Shown here: positions 1 through 7,075 of the stretch, in pieces | Position numbering within the stretch: the stretch's first letter is position 1 | Layout of the letters: every line of letters begins with the position of its first letter | NCBI GenBank assembly: GCA_964514235.1 | Contig: CAZEPV010000018.1 | Location: 1 to 39,583 of the forward strand | Source of the DNA: JAAYRQ01 sp035647235 | GTDB lineage: Bacteria; Bacillota; Syntrophomonadia; Syntrophomonadales; Syntrophomonadaceae | Reading direction: 5' to 3' | DNA length: 39,583 nucleotides | The notes under the pieces: generated by a model | Seen by the model: the letters and a program-made list of their open reading frames with translations, nothing else | What the model was told of the DNA's origin: nothing | Databases searched by the model: none | Translations under genes and position numbers: made by a program

Positions 1-504
1 CACACAATATAAATATGACGCCATAAAAAAGAATTGGGTTCTAAGGAAATCAAGCGGATTCAATGTTTCCTGTTCCTTATGCTTTAATAAGCAAAAAACA
101 TAAACATCCGATTGTCGCCTTGCTGTATCATCATATTTATTAGCAATTTTATCCCAAGCAATCGTTGGACGAACATTAAAACGGATTTGTGATAGTTTAT
201 CTTGTTCCCAGGATTGTAGATATGCGGAAGCCTTTACTTCAATCTTTTTATTATCTGAGGTTTTCAAATCGAAGCTTTCCCACGAACAACTAATATCGTC
301 TTCAGAGCCAAGGGCCATGGCAACAATGTATTCAGCTAGTTTTCCTCGTTCTGTATTACCTATAAGGTCTGAAAATGCCCATGACCAAAAATCTTGCAAT
401 TTTCTTGGCAAAATAGTATCACCGTTAATAAATGATTCTTTTCCAGTTTTCTTCCTTGCTGGTATGGCTGGATATTTCACATAGTTGCTTTTTAGTTTTT
501 CCAT
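1..504 (-). CDS. Partial PD-(D/E)XK nuclease-like protein (C-terminus beyond the window)
   Basis: An open frame of 168 codons runs off the left edge. It starts at an ATG (502-504) preceded by GGTGAG. Residues about 37-66 form a helical stretch ending in GKLAEYIVAMAL. Then come SFDLK (Asp79) and KKIEVKAS (Glu89-x-Lys91). A helix with a glutamate followed by D-x9-ExK is the usual layout of the PD-(D/E)XK nuclease fold, found in restriction enzymes and related DNA-processing proteins. The fold call is an inference from motif spacing. No specific family or substrate can be assigned, and no methyltransferase partner is visible. The gene is separated from its upstream neighbour by a terminator, so it is probably transcribed alone. 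Confidence 0.6.
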   Translation of the reverse strand, partial: MEKLKSNYVKYPAIPARKKTGKESFINGDTILPRKLQDFWSWAFSDLIGNTERGKLAEYIVAMALGSEDDISCSWESFDLKTSDNKKIEVKASAYLQSWEQDKLSQIRFNVRPTIAWDKIANKYDDTARRQSDVYVFCLLKHKEQETLNPLDFLRTQFFFMASYLYCV

Positions 505-585
505 AACAATCTCACCTAGGACAATATTATCATATTTTACAGTAGGCATTATATGCTTTCACATAGAAAGGCTGATTTTTCCCCA

Positions 586-620
586 CCAAAAAGACCACCC
601 TTCACACCAAAGGTGGCCTT
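586..620 (-). terminator. Rho-independent terminator after the ribbon-helix-helix gene
   Basis: Read on the minus strand, AAGGCCACCTTT pairs with AAGGGTGGTCTT (two G-U pairs) around a short loop and is followed by a T run. It lies about 30 bp beyond the stop codon at 652. Confidence 0.75.
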
Positions 621-651
621 TTCCTGATTAACTTCCATTTATTCAACTTCC

Positions 652-810
652 CTATTTATTCCCTTCCTCTACGCGAGCTAGGTATTCCCTTATAATCATT
701 CTAACTAATGCACTACGGGATATTTGTTCTTCCCTAGCTAGTTTCTTTATTTCTTCAACCTGGTTACGGGTCAAGTAAAATGTGGCGTGTTCAAATTTAT
801 CGGTAGCCAT
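652..810 (-). CDS. Ribbon-helix-helix (CopG/Arc-type) DNA-binding protein, 52 aa
   Basis: This short gene encodes 52 residues, starting at ATG 808-810 behind a strong GGGAGGGGG ribosome binding site. The sequence shows a beta strand (ATFYLTRNQVEEI) followed by two helices with the turn ISRSALVRMIIREYL. That is the standard ribbon-helix-helix layout, in which a dimer inserts a two-stranded sheet into the DNA major groove. Such proteins are small transcriptional repressors, plasmid copy-number proteins or antitoxins. No toxin-like partner is adjacent: the patatin-like gene upstream is on the same strand but 86 bp away, and a terminator follows. A stand-alone regulator is the simplest reading. 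Confidence 0.85.
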   Translation of the reverse strand: MATDKFEHATFYLTRNQVEEIKKLAREEQISRSALVRMIIREYLARVEEGNK

Positions 811-896
811 TCTTACCCCCTCCCCGCCAAAAATAAATTCAGGCGATGTAGTGCTTTGTGGATATTATATGTAATTCATATTGTTTCTGTTACAAT

Positions 897-1757
897 TTAT
901 CCTTTTAGAGCTTCCTTTAATTCTGCAATCTCTTGCTTCATAGCCCGTCTACCAGCGCGGATTATTTCACCAGCTTTTTTGACATCTGTTATATCAACTC
1001 CCGTAATACCTGGGAATATAACCATATCAGCTAATATTTCTTGACTTTCCTTAGAGGTTTCAAAAATTAAAATACTTAGGGTACGATTGATTATCTGCAG
1101 AATTCCCTTAACCTTCTCTCTATAAACTTCTTGGCCCAAGTTGACAGCCAATACATAGTCAGCCCCCATCAATAAGGGGGTTTTAACGGGTACTATTTCA
1201 CGAATACCCCCGTCAACTAGTTGCATATGATCATATTTATAAGGAACAAAAGTAACGGGTATAGAACTGCTAGCCCTGGTAGCCTGACTTAATTTGGCCT
1301 CCTTTATCAAAACTTGGGTATCTGTCAAGTCCAAATCCCGATTAGAAAATATTACTTCTTTACCCGTATCAATATCACAAGAAATTATGGCAAGGGGAAT
1401 TTTCACATCTTCTAAGGTTCGATTCCTGGTTAATTTGCACATTAACTTTTCTAATTTATCCCCTTTAATGAAACCGTCAAAGGGGATATTAACCCTAGGT
1501 ATATAAAGGGAAGAGATATATTTTAATATGCCTTTTAAATTGTAATCTATATATTCGGAAGTATTGAGGTTCAGGGCTATTTTTTCCATCTGGTAGGGGG
1601 ACATCCCTGTTGCATAAAGACTGGCGATGATACTGCCAATACTGGTTCCTGAAATTTGTTGGATAGGTACTTTGTTTTCTTGTAATACTTGTAATACCCC
1701 TATATGGGCCAAGCCCTTTAATCCCCCGCCACCTAGGGCAACACCAAGCTTTTTCAT
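897..1757 (-). CDS. Patatin-like phospholipase (RssA/YchK-type)
   Basis: This 286-residue protein has the full patatin catalytic set. A glycine-rich oxyanion loop (GGGGLKGLAH) lies at residues 9-18, the nucleophile motif GTSIG has Ser39, and the Asp of the Ser-Asp dyad is Asp182 in DGG. Patatin-like proteins are serine acyl hydrolases acting on lipids or acyl esters. Bacterial members of this short, single-domain type are cytoplasmic or membrane-associated, and most have no known substrate. The ATG at 1757 follows AGAGGAG. No signal peptide is seen. The length is normal for the family and both dyad residues are present, so activity is expected. No operon partner is evident. Confidence 0.9.
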   Translation of the reverse strand: MKKLGVALGGGGLKGLAHIGVLQVLQENKVPIQQISGTSIGSIIASLYATGMSPYQMEKIALNLNTSEYIDYNLKGILKYISSLYIPRVNIPFDGFIKGDKLEKLMCKLTRNRTLEDVKIPLAIISCDIDTGKEVIFSNRDLDLTDTQVLIKEAKLSQATRASSSIPVTFVPYKYDHMQLVDGGIREIVPVKTPLLMGADYVLAVNLGQEVYREKVKGILQIINRTLSILIFETSKESQEILADMVIFPGITGVDITDVKKAGEIIRAGRRAMKQEIAELKEALKG

Positions 1758-1848
1758 TTTTTCTCCTCTTTTGTGAAGACACTTCTATATTTACCTTATT
1801 AGGTAGCCTCATCTTTGGTGACTTTTATTTCCGTCTTTTTAAAAATTA

Positions 1849-1866
1849 GTAGGGGGACCCCCCTAC
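1849..1866 (-). terminator. GC-rich hairpin with T run, possible terminator
   Basis: On the minus strand GTAGGGG and CCCCTAC form a perfect stem around GGTC, followed by TAATTTTTAAA. It lies 10 bp after the stop of the small ORF 1877-2044 and supports that ORF being transcribed. Confidence 0.55.
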
Positions 1867-1876
1867 GGAACTAAAC

Positions 1877-2044
1877 TCAGCGGTTACATGAAGCCTTAGT
1901 ATATTGTGTGCCGATTTTACACATCTCTTGATTCCTATTGTGTCTACTCTGATAAGCCAGATTAACCCGTTTACTAGGTTGTATCGGGCTTGTTTTAGAT
2001 GGACTATGGTTTTTTACAAAATGAAGATTATTCTTTTTAGCCAT
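1877..2044 (-). CDS. Possible small basic protein, 55 aa, unknown function
   Basis: A 55-codon frame starts at ATG 2042-2044, preceded at good spacing by AAGGGGG, and ends with TGA at 1877-1879. A hairpin with a T run follows. The product is rich in Lys, Arg, Asn and Ser (start MAKKNNLHFVKNHSPSK, end TKASCNR), with two cysteines and no membrane segment. I do not recognise it. The ribosome binding site and terminator argue for a real gene. Against it, no promoter is seen between this start and the terminator of the preceding gene (2061-2098), so expression might depend on read-through. It could be a small spore or RNA-binding protein, but that is a guess from composition. Confidence 0.45.
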   Translation of the reverse strand: MAKKNNLHFVKNHSPSKTSPIQPSKRVNLAYQSRHNRNQEMCKIGTQYTKASCNR

Positions 2045-2060
2045 TATTCTTTGCCCCCTT

Positions 2061-2098
2061 ATAAAAATAAAATGCCCAGCAAATTATGGCCAGGCATT
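2061..2098 (-). terminator. Rho-independent terminator of the 2113-2688 gene
   Basis: Minus-strand AATGCCTGGC pairs with GCTGGGCATT (two G-U pairs) around an 8-base loop, followed by TTATTTTTAT. It lies 15 bp after the stop codon. Confidence 0.8.
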
Positions 2099-2112
2099 AT
2101 GTTAGCGGTGAT

Positions 2113-2688
2113 TTATTTAATTAGATATTCTTCTGGTTCTATTTCTCCATATACCAATACATCATGCATCTTCCCTAATTTATCCGTAATATCAACATAG
2201 ACTCTAAGCCCTATACAAGTACCAGTTACGGGGCTAGTCAAGTTACAAGGATTAGATGGATCTTCACAGTTCCCTTTGATTTCAAAATCAAAGGCCCAAT
2301 TTCTAAGGATTATTTCGGATTGTTCAATCTCATCTCTGAACTCATCAACTGTTAATGGCGGATCAAATTCATCTAATTCAATGCTCTGCTCATAACGGTC
2401 GGAAATGGTAATAATCTGGAATTCACCATCTACAATAACGAAAAGTATTACCTCATAATCGATAAAGATTTTAACCTTATTGAAACATAAGTCTTCAAAG
2501 GCCTGGATTACTTTGACTTTAATATCCTCGACACAAGAAACCTTACCACCTACCTGCTCATCAGGCACACAAAACACCGTATCCAGCACATTTACTTGTC
2601 TCGCAATATACTTTGCTTTTATAACTTTTGCCCACAGGTCCAACATGCAACCTTCCGGAAATTCACATTTTAGTCCAACCTGATTCAC
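2113..2688 (-). CDS. Probable spore-envelope protein with SPOCS/DUF3794-like domain
   Basis: This 191-residue protein starts at GTG (2686-2688), behind AAAAAGGAGGG. It has no signal peptide or membrane segment. The middle and C-terminal part is beta-rich, with the order KVKIFIDYEVILFVIVDG, DEFDPPLTVDEF and LRVYVDITDKLGKMHDVLVYGEIEPEE. This resembles the SPOCS (DUF3794) domain of SipL and other spore-coat proteins, but the match is from memory of the fold pattern and is not certain. Seven cysteines are scattered through the protein, three of them in an insert with CEDPSNPC. A well-formed sigma-K-type promoter lies upstream (2769-2797), which independently points to late mother-cell expression. 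A spore-coat or assembly role is inferred. Confidence 0.5.
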   Translation of the reverse strand: MNQVGLKCEFPEGCMLDLWAKVIKAKYIARQVNVLDTVFCVPDEQVGGKVSCVEDIKVKVIQAFEDLCFNKVKIFIDYEVILFVIVDGEFQIITISDRYEQSIELDEFDPPLTVDEFRDEIEQSEIILRNWAFDFEIKGNCEDPSNPCNLTSPVTGTCIGLRVYVDITDKLGKMHDVLVYGEIEPEEYLIK

Positions 2689-2727
2689 GCACTTTCCCTC
2701 CTTTTTCTCTAATCTTTTGCCTGTTTT

Positions 2728-2754
2728 CTAACAGGTTTTGTAGAAACTTGTTAG
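2728..2754 (-). promoter_or_regulatory. Stable hairpin in the leader of the 2113-2688 gene
   Basis: CTAACAAGTTT and AAACCTGTTAG form an 11-bp stem (one G-U pair) around a 5-base loop on the minus strand. It is flanked by a further TTTGC/GCAAA pairing. It sits about 40 bp before the GTG start, inside the transcript expected from the promoter at 2769-2797. It has no T run, so it is more likely an mRNA-stability or translational element than a terminator. Confidence 0.5.
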
Positions 2755-2768
2755 GCAAATTTCTAGGA

Positions 2769-2797
2769 TATACTATGAAAGATACAACTAAAGTGTG
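2769..2797 (-). promoter_or_regulatory. Sigma-K-type promoter for the 2113-2688 gene
   Basis: Minus strand: CACA (2794-2797), a 16-bp spacer, then CATAGTATA (2769-2777). This is an exact match to the mACm-N16-CATAnnnTA pattern known for Bacillus sigma-K. The start of transcription would fall near 2760, giving a leader of about 70 bases. Confidence 0.7.
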
Positions 2798-2936
2798 ATT
2801 GTATGGGCTACAATTTTTAGAAAAATACGCAATAATGTGGCCAACAAAACATCTCAACTGGCCATAAACCTACTACCCCTCTTTAATTTCTTTACACGGA
2901 ATATAATAATTACGATTACTTTTATCCATAATCTAC

Positions 2937-2954
2937 GCCCAAGTATTCTTGGGC
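2937..2954 (+). promoter_or_regulatory. Hairpin in the upstream region of the CoA-transferase gene
   Basis: GCCCAAG and CTTGGGC form a perfect 7-bp stem around TATT, followed by TCCCCCTTTAT. The weak pyrimidine tract allows either a poor terminator/attenuator or a protein-binding palindrome. It lies 112 bp before the start codon at 3067. Confidence 0.4.
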
Positions 2955-3066
2955 TCCCCCTTTATAGTATGTAAACGTTCAGATAAGGAGGTATGCCAAC
3001 ATAGAACTTTCCCAACTTTCCCTTTTATTTAATTAACAATAATAAAATATGAAAGGAAGCGATAAT

Positions 3067-4443
3067 ATGTCAACATTAATGGAGGAATATAAAAGTAAAC
3101 TTATTACAGCTGAAAAGGCTGCACAGCTGGTAAAATCGGGTAGTAAAGTAGCATATGGTACTTTTTTAGCCAAACCAATTGATTTTGATGCTGCTTTAGC
3201 TGATCGGGCTATTGCTGAAGGTCTCACCGATATTGCCATTTCCTCTGCTGGAACCATCCCACCAGTCCCACAAGTTATCCTTAAAGATATGGAGCAAAAA
3301 CACTTCCAATATTATTCTGGTTATTATACTGTGGTTGAGCGTAAGTTGGCTGACATGGGGGCAGTGAATTTTATACCCTTTAGCTATCATGAAACGGTTG
3401 ATTACCGGTCAGCACCAGCATGGCATGAATCTTGTGAACGTAATATTGGTGTAATGCAAGTTTGTCCTATGGATAAGGCTGGTAATTTTAATTTCGGTAT
3501 TGCTAATTCTTTCAATTATGCCGATATGCGTACGACTGATATCTGTATTGTCGAAATTAATGAAAATATGCCCTATTGCCTCGGAGGTGCCGAAAAATCC
3601 ATTAACATTAAGGATGTCGACTACATTATAGAAGGTTCCAATGAGCCTGTCTTCGCCATGCCCGAATCCCCAGAACCTTCCGAGACAGAAAAACAAATAG
3701 CCAAAAATATAATGCCCTTTATTGAAGATGGCTCTTGCATACAGCTAGGTATAGGTGGTATACCCAACGCCATTGGTCTAATGATTGCCCAATCGGATTT
3801 AAAAGACCTAGGTATTAATAGTGAAATGTTTGTTGATTCGTTCGTGGACATGTATGAAGCAGGCAGAATAACTAACAAATATAAAACTAGGGATAAAGGA
3901 CGTAGTACATATACTTTCTGTTTTGCCACTCAAAAGACATATGATTTTATGGCTAATAACCCTTTACTAGCGTCATATAACGCAAAATACACTAATGATC
4001 CAAAATATGTCCAAATGGAAGATAAGGTCGTTGCAGTTAATAATATTGTAGAAATAGACCTTTTAAGCCAAGTGGCCTCTGAAACTAATGGACTTCGCCA
4101 GATATCGGGAACTGGCGGACAGTTAGACTTTACCATCGGAGCATATGAATCAAAAGGTGGTAAAGGGATTCTAGCTTTTGAATCGACTTTTACCAAAAAA
4201 GATGGAACAGTAGTATCTCGTATAAAACCGATGTTAACACCTGGGTCAGCGGTAACTGTACCTAGAACTTGTGTACATTATGTTGCTACTGAACATGGCA
4301 TAGCTCTTCTTAAAGGACGCTCTGTTTGGAGCCGAACTGAACAATTAATCAATTTGGCTGCACCAGAATTCCGTGATGAACTGATTAGGGAAGCTCAAGA
4401 AATGAAAATATGGACACGTACTAATAAAACGGCTTTATTATAA
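3067..4443 (+). CDS. Acyl-CoA:acetate/4-hydroxybutyrate-type CoA-transferase (acetyl-CoA hydrolase/transferase family)
   Basis: The 458-residue product belongs to the family of 4-hydroxybutyrate and butyryl-CoA:acetate CoA-transferases, which move CoA between a carboxylic acid and an acyl-CoA through a glutamyl thioester. Visible signatures are GIGGIPNA (228-235), the glutamate motif NSEMFVDS with likely catalytic Glu253, and the C-terminal block HYVATEHGIALLKGRSV. The start was set at ATG 3067 because AAAGGAAG lies just before it, while the ATG at 3049 has no ribosome binding site. The gene is followed after 16 bp by the acyl-CoA dehydrogenase gene, so the pair probably activates an acid and then oxidises its CoA ester, or works in reverse. 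The true acid substrate cannot be read from the sequence. Confidence 0.85.
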   Translation: MSTLMEEYKSKLITAEKAAQLVKSGSKVAYGTFLAKPIDFDAALADRAIAEGLTDIAISSAGTIPPVPQVILKDMEQKHFQYYSGYYTVVERKLADMGAVNFIPFSYHETVDYRSAPAWHESCERNIGVMQVCPMDKAGNFNFGIANSFNYADMRTTDICIVEINENMPYCLGGAEKSINIKDVDYIIEGSNEPVFAMPESPEPSETEKQIAKNIMPFIEDGSCIQLGIGGIPNAIGLMIAQSDLKDLGINSEMFVDSFVDMYEAGRITNKYKTRDKGRSTYTFCFATQKTYDFMANNPLLASYNAKYTNDPKYVQMEDKVVAVNNIVEIDLLSQVASETNGLRQISGTGGQLDFTIGAYESKGGKGILAFESTFTKKDGTVVSRIKPMLTPGSAVTVPRTCVHYVATEHGIALLKGRSVWSRTEQLINLAAPEFRDELIREAQEMKIWTRTNKTALL

Positions 4444-4459
4444 TAGGAGGTTTTATAAT

Positions 4460-6289
4460 ATGTCTGCTAATTTTGCTTATAAGAACACCAGAGATTATCA
4501 GTTTATCCTTAAAGAATGGCTCCCTCTGGAAGAAGTTTTAACTTACCCACAATTTAAGGACTACTACTCTATTGATGATGTAGAACCGATTTTGAATACA
4601 TTTATGAAAATGTGTAAGGAAGTTATTGAACCGACTTGTGATGATGGTGAAATTAACCCAGTTAGATTTGAAAATGGAGAAGTTATCCTGCCCCCAACCA
4701 TTGGACCCACCTTACAAAAATTGCAACAAGATGGCTGGGGAACTAGCAATATTGATAGAACACCAGGCGCAATGGTGCTTCCCAACGTAATTCACTGGAT
4801 GTTATGGGAAATGGTTACTGCAGCTAATCCACAACTTCCCTGCTATTATGGCATGTGTGCAGGTTCTGCTGACCTTATCCAAGCATTTGCTGATGAAAAT
4901 GTCAAAGAAATGTTCTTACCCAAAATGTTCGATGGTACTTATACCGGCACCATGTGTCTAACCGAACCTAGCGCAGGTTCTGATGTTGGTGATATTCTTT
5001 CCAAAGCCTACCCAACAGATAACCCCCGTATATTTAAAATTAAAGGCCAAAAGATTTTCATTACTAATGGTGATAATAACTATTCGGAGAATATTGTCCA
5101 CCTATACTTAGCACGCGTTGAAGGGGCTCTACCTGGCACTAAGGGAATATCCCTTTTTGTCGTGCCAAAATATTGGATTAATGAAGATGGAACTACTGAA
5201 TTTAATGATGTAGTGCCCACTGGGGTTGAGGAAAAAATGGGTCAGCATGGTAATGCTACTGTATCCCTAAGCTTTGGTGACAACGATAATTGCCGTGGCT
5301 GGCTAATGGGACAAAACCCCTTGGAGCATGAAGGTCGGGGCAAAGGTATGGCGCAAATGTTCTTAATGATGAACCAAGAACGTCTTGGTACTGGCCTTAT
5401 GGCTACTGGATTAGTTGCTAATTCTTTTTTAAATGCAGCAGATTATGCCCGAGAAAGGGTACAGGGTTTTCATAAACCAGAAGGAAGAACAACCCTTGAC
5501 AAGCAGGAAGATATTAAAAGAGCTATTTTGGCAGGCCAATCCCACGTAGACGCCATGAGAGCTATGATTTATAAAACCTACTTGGATTTTGATAAAAAAT
5601 ATTTCTCTCCTGATGGGGAAGTCAGGAAAGCGGCTGCTGATGAATTCGAAGTTAATATTCCTATATGCAAAGCATATGCTAGTGAGGAATGTTGGGGTTT
5701 AATAGCTGAAGCCATACAAATTTATGGCGGTTATGGATATTGTGAAGACTATCCAGTAGCTAAAATGGCCCGGGATTCCAAAGTATATTCAATTTGGGAA
5801 GGTACCAATTATATCCAATCTATGGATTTAATCGGGCGTAAGTGGAGGATGGAAAATGGTGCAGTATTTGCCCGTTGGCTACAAAATATAACCGATTTTT
5901 ACGAAGAGAATAAAGATGCAGCAGATTTTGAAAGGGAATTTAAGCAATTAGATAGGGCTATTAAAGCTTACCAAGAAATACAGATGGCAATTGTAGGATT
6001 TATTCAAAACAAACAAATGAATATGATCCCAGTCTATTCTAAGCGGATTTTAATGGCAACTGCCCAACTATATGGGGGTCAACTACTTCTCGAGCAAGCA
6101 CTATTAGCTAATGGCAAAGCTAAAGAAGTTGGGCCTGGGCACCATGATTACACATTCTACTCGGGTAGGGTCCAGTCAGCCCGCTACTACCTAAATAATG
6201 TCGTGCCTAATGTAGCTTGGGTTGCAGAATTGCTCAAGAGTGGCGACACATCTGTTCTTGATATAGATTTTGATTATTTCGATTACTAA
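4460..6289 (+). CDS. Acyl-CoA dehydrogenase, long form with extra C-terminal domain (DmdC-like)
   Basis: This 609-residue FAD-dependent dehydrogenase introduces an alpha-beta double bond in an acyl-CoA. Motifs: MCLTEPSAGSDVG (165-177) in the middle beta domain, IYGGYGYCEDYPV (421-433) and SIWEGTN (444-450), where Glu447 occupies the catalytic-base position. It is over 200 residues longer than a short-chain acyl-CoA dehydrogenase. It has an extended N-terminus and a C-terminal segment after residue 460, as in the 3-methylmercaptopropionyl-CoA dehydrogenase (DmdC) type. That subfamily also contains many enzymes of unknown chain-length preference, so dimethylsulfoniopropionate use should not be assumed. 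ATG 4460 follows TAGGAGG. It is co-transcribed with the upstream CoA-transferase. Confidence 0.88.
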   Translation: MSANFAYKNTRDYQFILKEWLPLEEVLTYPQFKDYYSIDDVEPILNTFMKMCKEVIEPTCDDGEINPVRFENGEVILPPTIGPTLQKLQQDGWGTSNIDRTPGAMVLPNVIHWMLWEMVTAANPQLPCYYGMCAGSADLIQAFADENVKEMFLPKMFDGTYTGTMCLTEPSAGSDVGDILSKAYPTDNPRIFKIKGQKIFITNGDNNYSENIVHLYLARVEGALPGTKGISLFVVPKYWINEDGTTEFNDVVPTGVEEKMGQHGNATVSLSFGDNDNCRGWLMGQNPLEHEGRGKGMAQMFLMMNQERLGTGLMATGLVANSFLNAADYARERVQGFHKPEGRTTLDKQEDIKRAILAGQSHVDAMRAMIYKTYLDFDKKYFSPDGEVRKAAADEFEVNIPICKAYASEECWGLIAEAIQIYGGYGYCEDYPVAKMARDSKVYSIWEGTNYIQSMDLIGRKWRMENGAVFARWLQNITDFYEENKDAADFEREFKQLDRAIKAYQEIQMAIVGFIQNKQMNMIPVYSKRILMATAQLYGGQLLLEQALLANGKAKEVGPGHHDYTFYSGRVQSARYYLNNVVPNVAWVAELLKSGDTSVLDIDFDYFDY

Positions 6290-6343
6290 CATTTTCTATG
6301 GTGGAAAAAGGGCCATCTCTAAGTATTTATTCCTTCTACCAAG

Positions 6344-6388
6344 AAACCGAAAAAAATGCAAGAAAAGGGGGGGGCTTTAGCCCCCCTC
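6344..6388 (-). terminator. Terminator of the glycosyltransferase operon
   Basis: Minus-strand GGGGGGCTAAAGCCCCCC forms a tight stem that includes the stop codon region (TAA at 6377-6379), followed by CCTTTTCTTGCATTTTTTT. The plus strand has no T run, so it serves the minus-strand genes mainly. Confidence 0.75.
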
Positions 6389-7075
6389 TATCATTTCATG
6401 CCTAGCCCTTACGCCTGGATTGCAACATATCCGTAGTCCTTTAGCTTTGGCTTCTTTACAAAAACCAATATCCTCTGAACCGTATGCAGCCGAATATCTT
6501 ACTTGATGTTTTTCAATTACTTCCCGCTTTATCAGGTAGGCTGCCCCAGTACAATCTACTTCGAATATTTCCTCAGCAGGAAAATTCCTAACATATTCAT
6601 ATCTCCCATCAAGTCTGCGATTTAGTATATTATAGAAACTCGTGTCCCCTATTTCATGCCCATTACAGACTAAAGCGGAAACTATATCGCAATCAGTTTC
6701 TTGTAGGGCCCTTAAGGCATGGGAAGGAAGAATGATATCGCTATCGACTGAAAATAGATAGTCTGCATTACTTTTTAAGAATTCATTTAATAAGATATTC
6801 CTCAATATAGCTAGATGAGCCAGGTTATAGTAACCACGCCGACATTTATTATGGCCAGGTAAATCATGACTAACTATTTTGACTGGGCTTGAGGTTCTGT
6901 GGCAAAAGTTTTGCAAGATATCTAAAGTATCATCAGTGGAGTTGTTAACTATAAAACAATATTCTATCTTTTTGTGATTATAATCCAAGCCTTTTAAAGC
7001 TTCTAAATAATGAGGTAATATCCAGCCCCGATTTCTCACTGGACAACCTATAAAAACTTTCCCTAATTTTATCAT
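6377..7075 (-). CDS. Glycosyltransferase, GT-A fold (family 2-like)
   Basis: The product is about 232 residues. The N-terminal strand KVFIGCPVRNRGWILPHYLEAL, the segment VNNSTDDT and the metal-binding FSVDSDI are typical of GT-A nucleotide-sugar transferases, which add a sugar from an NDP-sugar using a divalent cation. No membrane segments are seen. The start at ATG 7073-7075 overlaps the stop codon of the upstream glycosyltransferase in a TGATG arrangement, indicating translational coupling. An ATG 12 bases earlier lacks a ribosome binding site. Together with the neighbouring glycosyltransferase and the sigma-K-type promoter at 8456-8484, it probably builds glycan on the spore surface. Sugar and acceptor are unknown. 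Confidence 0.82.
   Translation of the reverse strand: MIKLGKVFIGCPVRNRGWILPHYLEALKGLDYNHKKIEYCFIVNNSTDDTLDILQNFCHRTSSPVKIVSHDLPGHNKCRRGYYNLAHLAILRNILLNEFLKSNADYLFSVDSDIILPSHALRALQETDCDIVSALVCNGHEIGDTSFYNILNRRLDGRYEYVRNFPAEEIFEVDCTGAAYLIKREVIEKHQVRYSAAYGSEDIGFCKEAKAKGLRICCNPGVRARHEMIEGG

Larger units (their letters stand above)
2689..3066. other. Divergent intergenic region, 378 bp
   Basis: This gap between two divergent genes holds the leader hairpin (2728-2754) and sigma-K-type promoter (2769-2797) of the minus-strand gene, and a hairpin at 2937-2954 on the side of the CoA-transferase gene. No convincing sigma-A or sigma-54 promoter for the plus-strand gene was found. A TATAAT at about 2902 has no good -35 partner. 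Confidence 0.6.

Noticed and set aside
652..1757. Toxin-antitoxin pair formed by the ribbon-helix-helix gene and its neighbour
   Set aside because: The neighbour is a full-length patatin-like enzyme 86 bp away, with no overlap and no toxin signature.
1904..2200. Plus-strand frame of 98 codons
   Set aside because: It runs through a terminator hairpin and the ends of two minus-strand frames, has no ribosome binding site, and its translation looks random.
2663..2857. Minus-strand 64-codon frame ahead of the SPOCS-like gene
   Set aside because: It covers the sigma-K-type promoter, the leader hairpin and the ribosome binding site of the real gene, and has no start signal of its own.
2985..3003. 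Three-codon ORF (ATG CCA ACA TAG) directly after AAGGAGG, a possible leader peptide
   Set aside because: The Shine-Dalgarno sequence is only one or two bases from the ATG, too close for initiation, and no regulatory codon run is present.
3049..3066. Earlier ATG start for the CoA-transferase (adds MKGSDN)
   Set aside because: No ribosome binding site precedes 3049; the six extra codons actually contain the AAAGGAAG site for the ATG at 3067.
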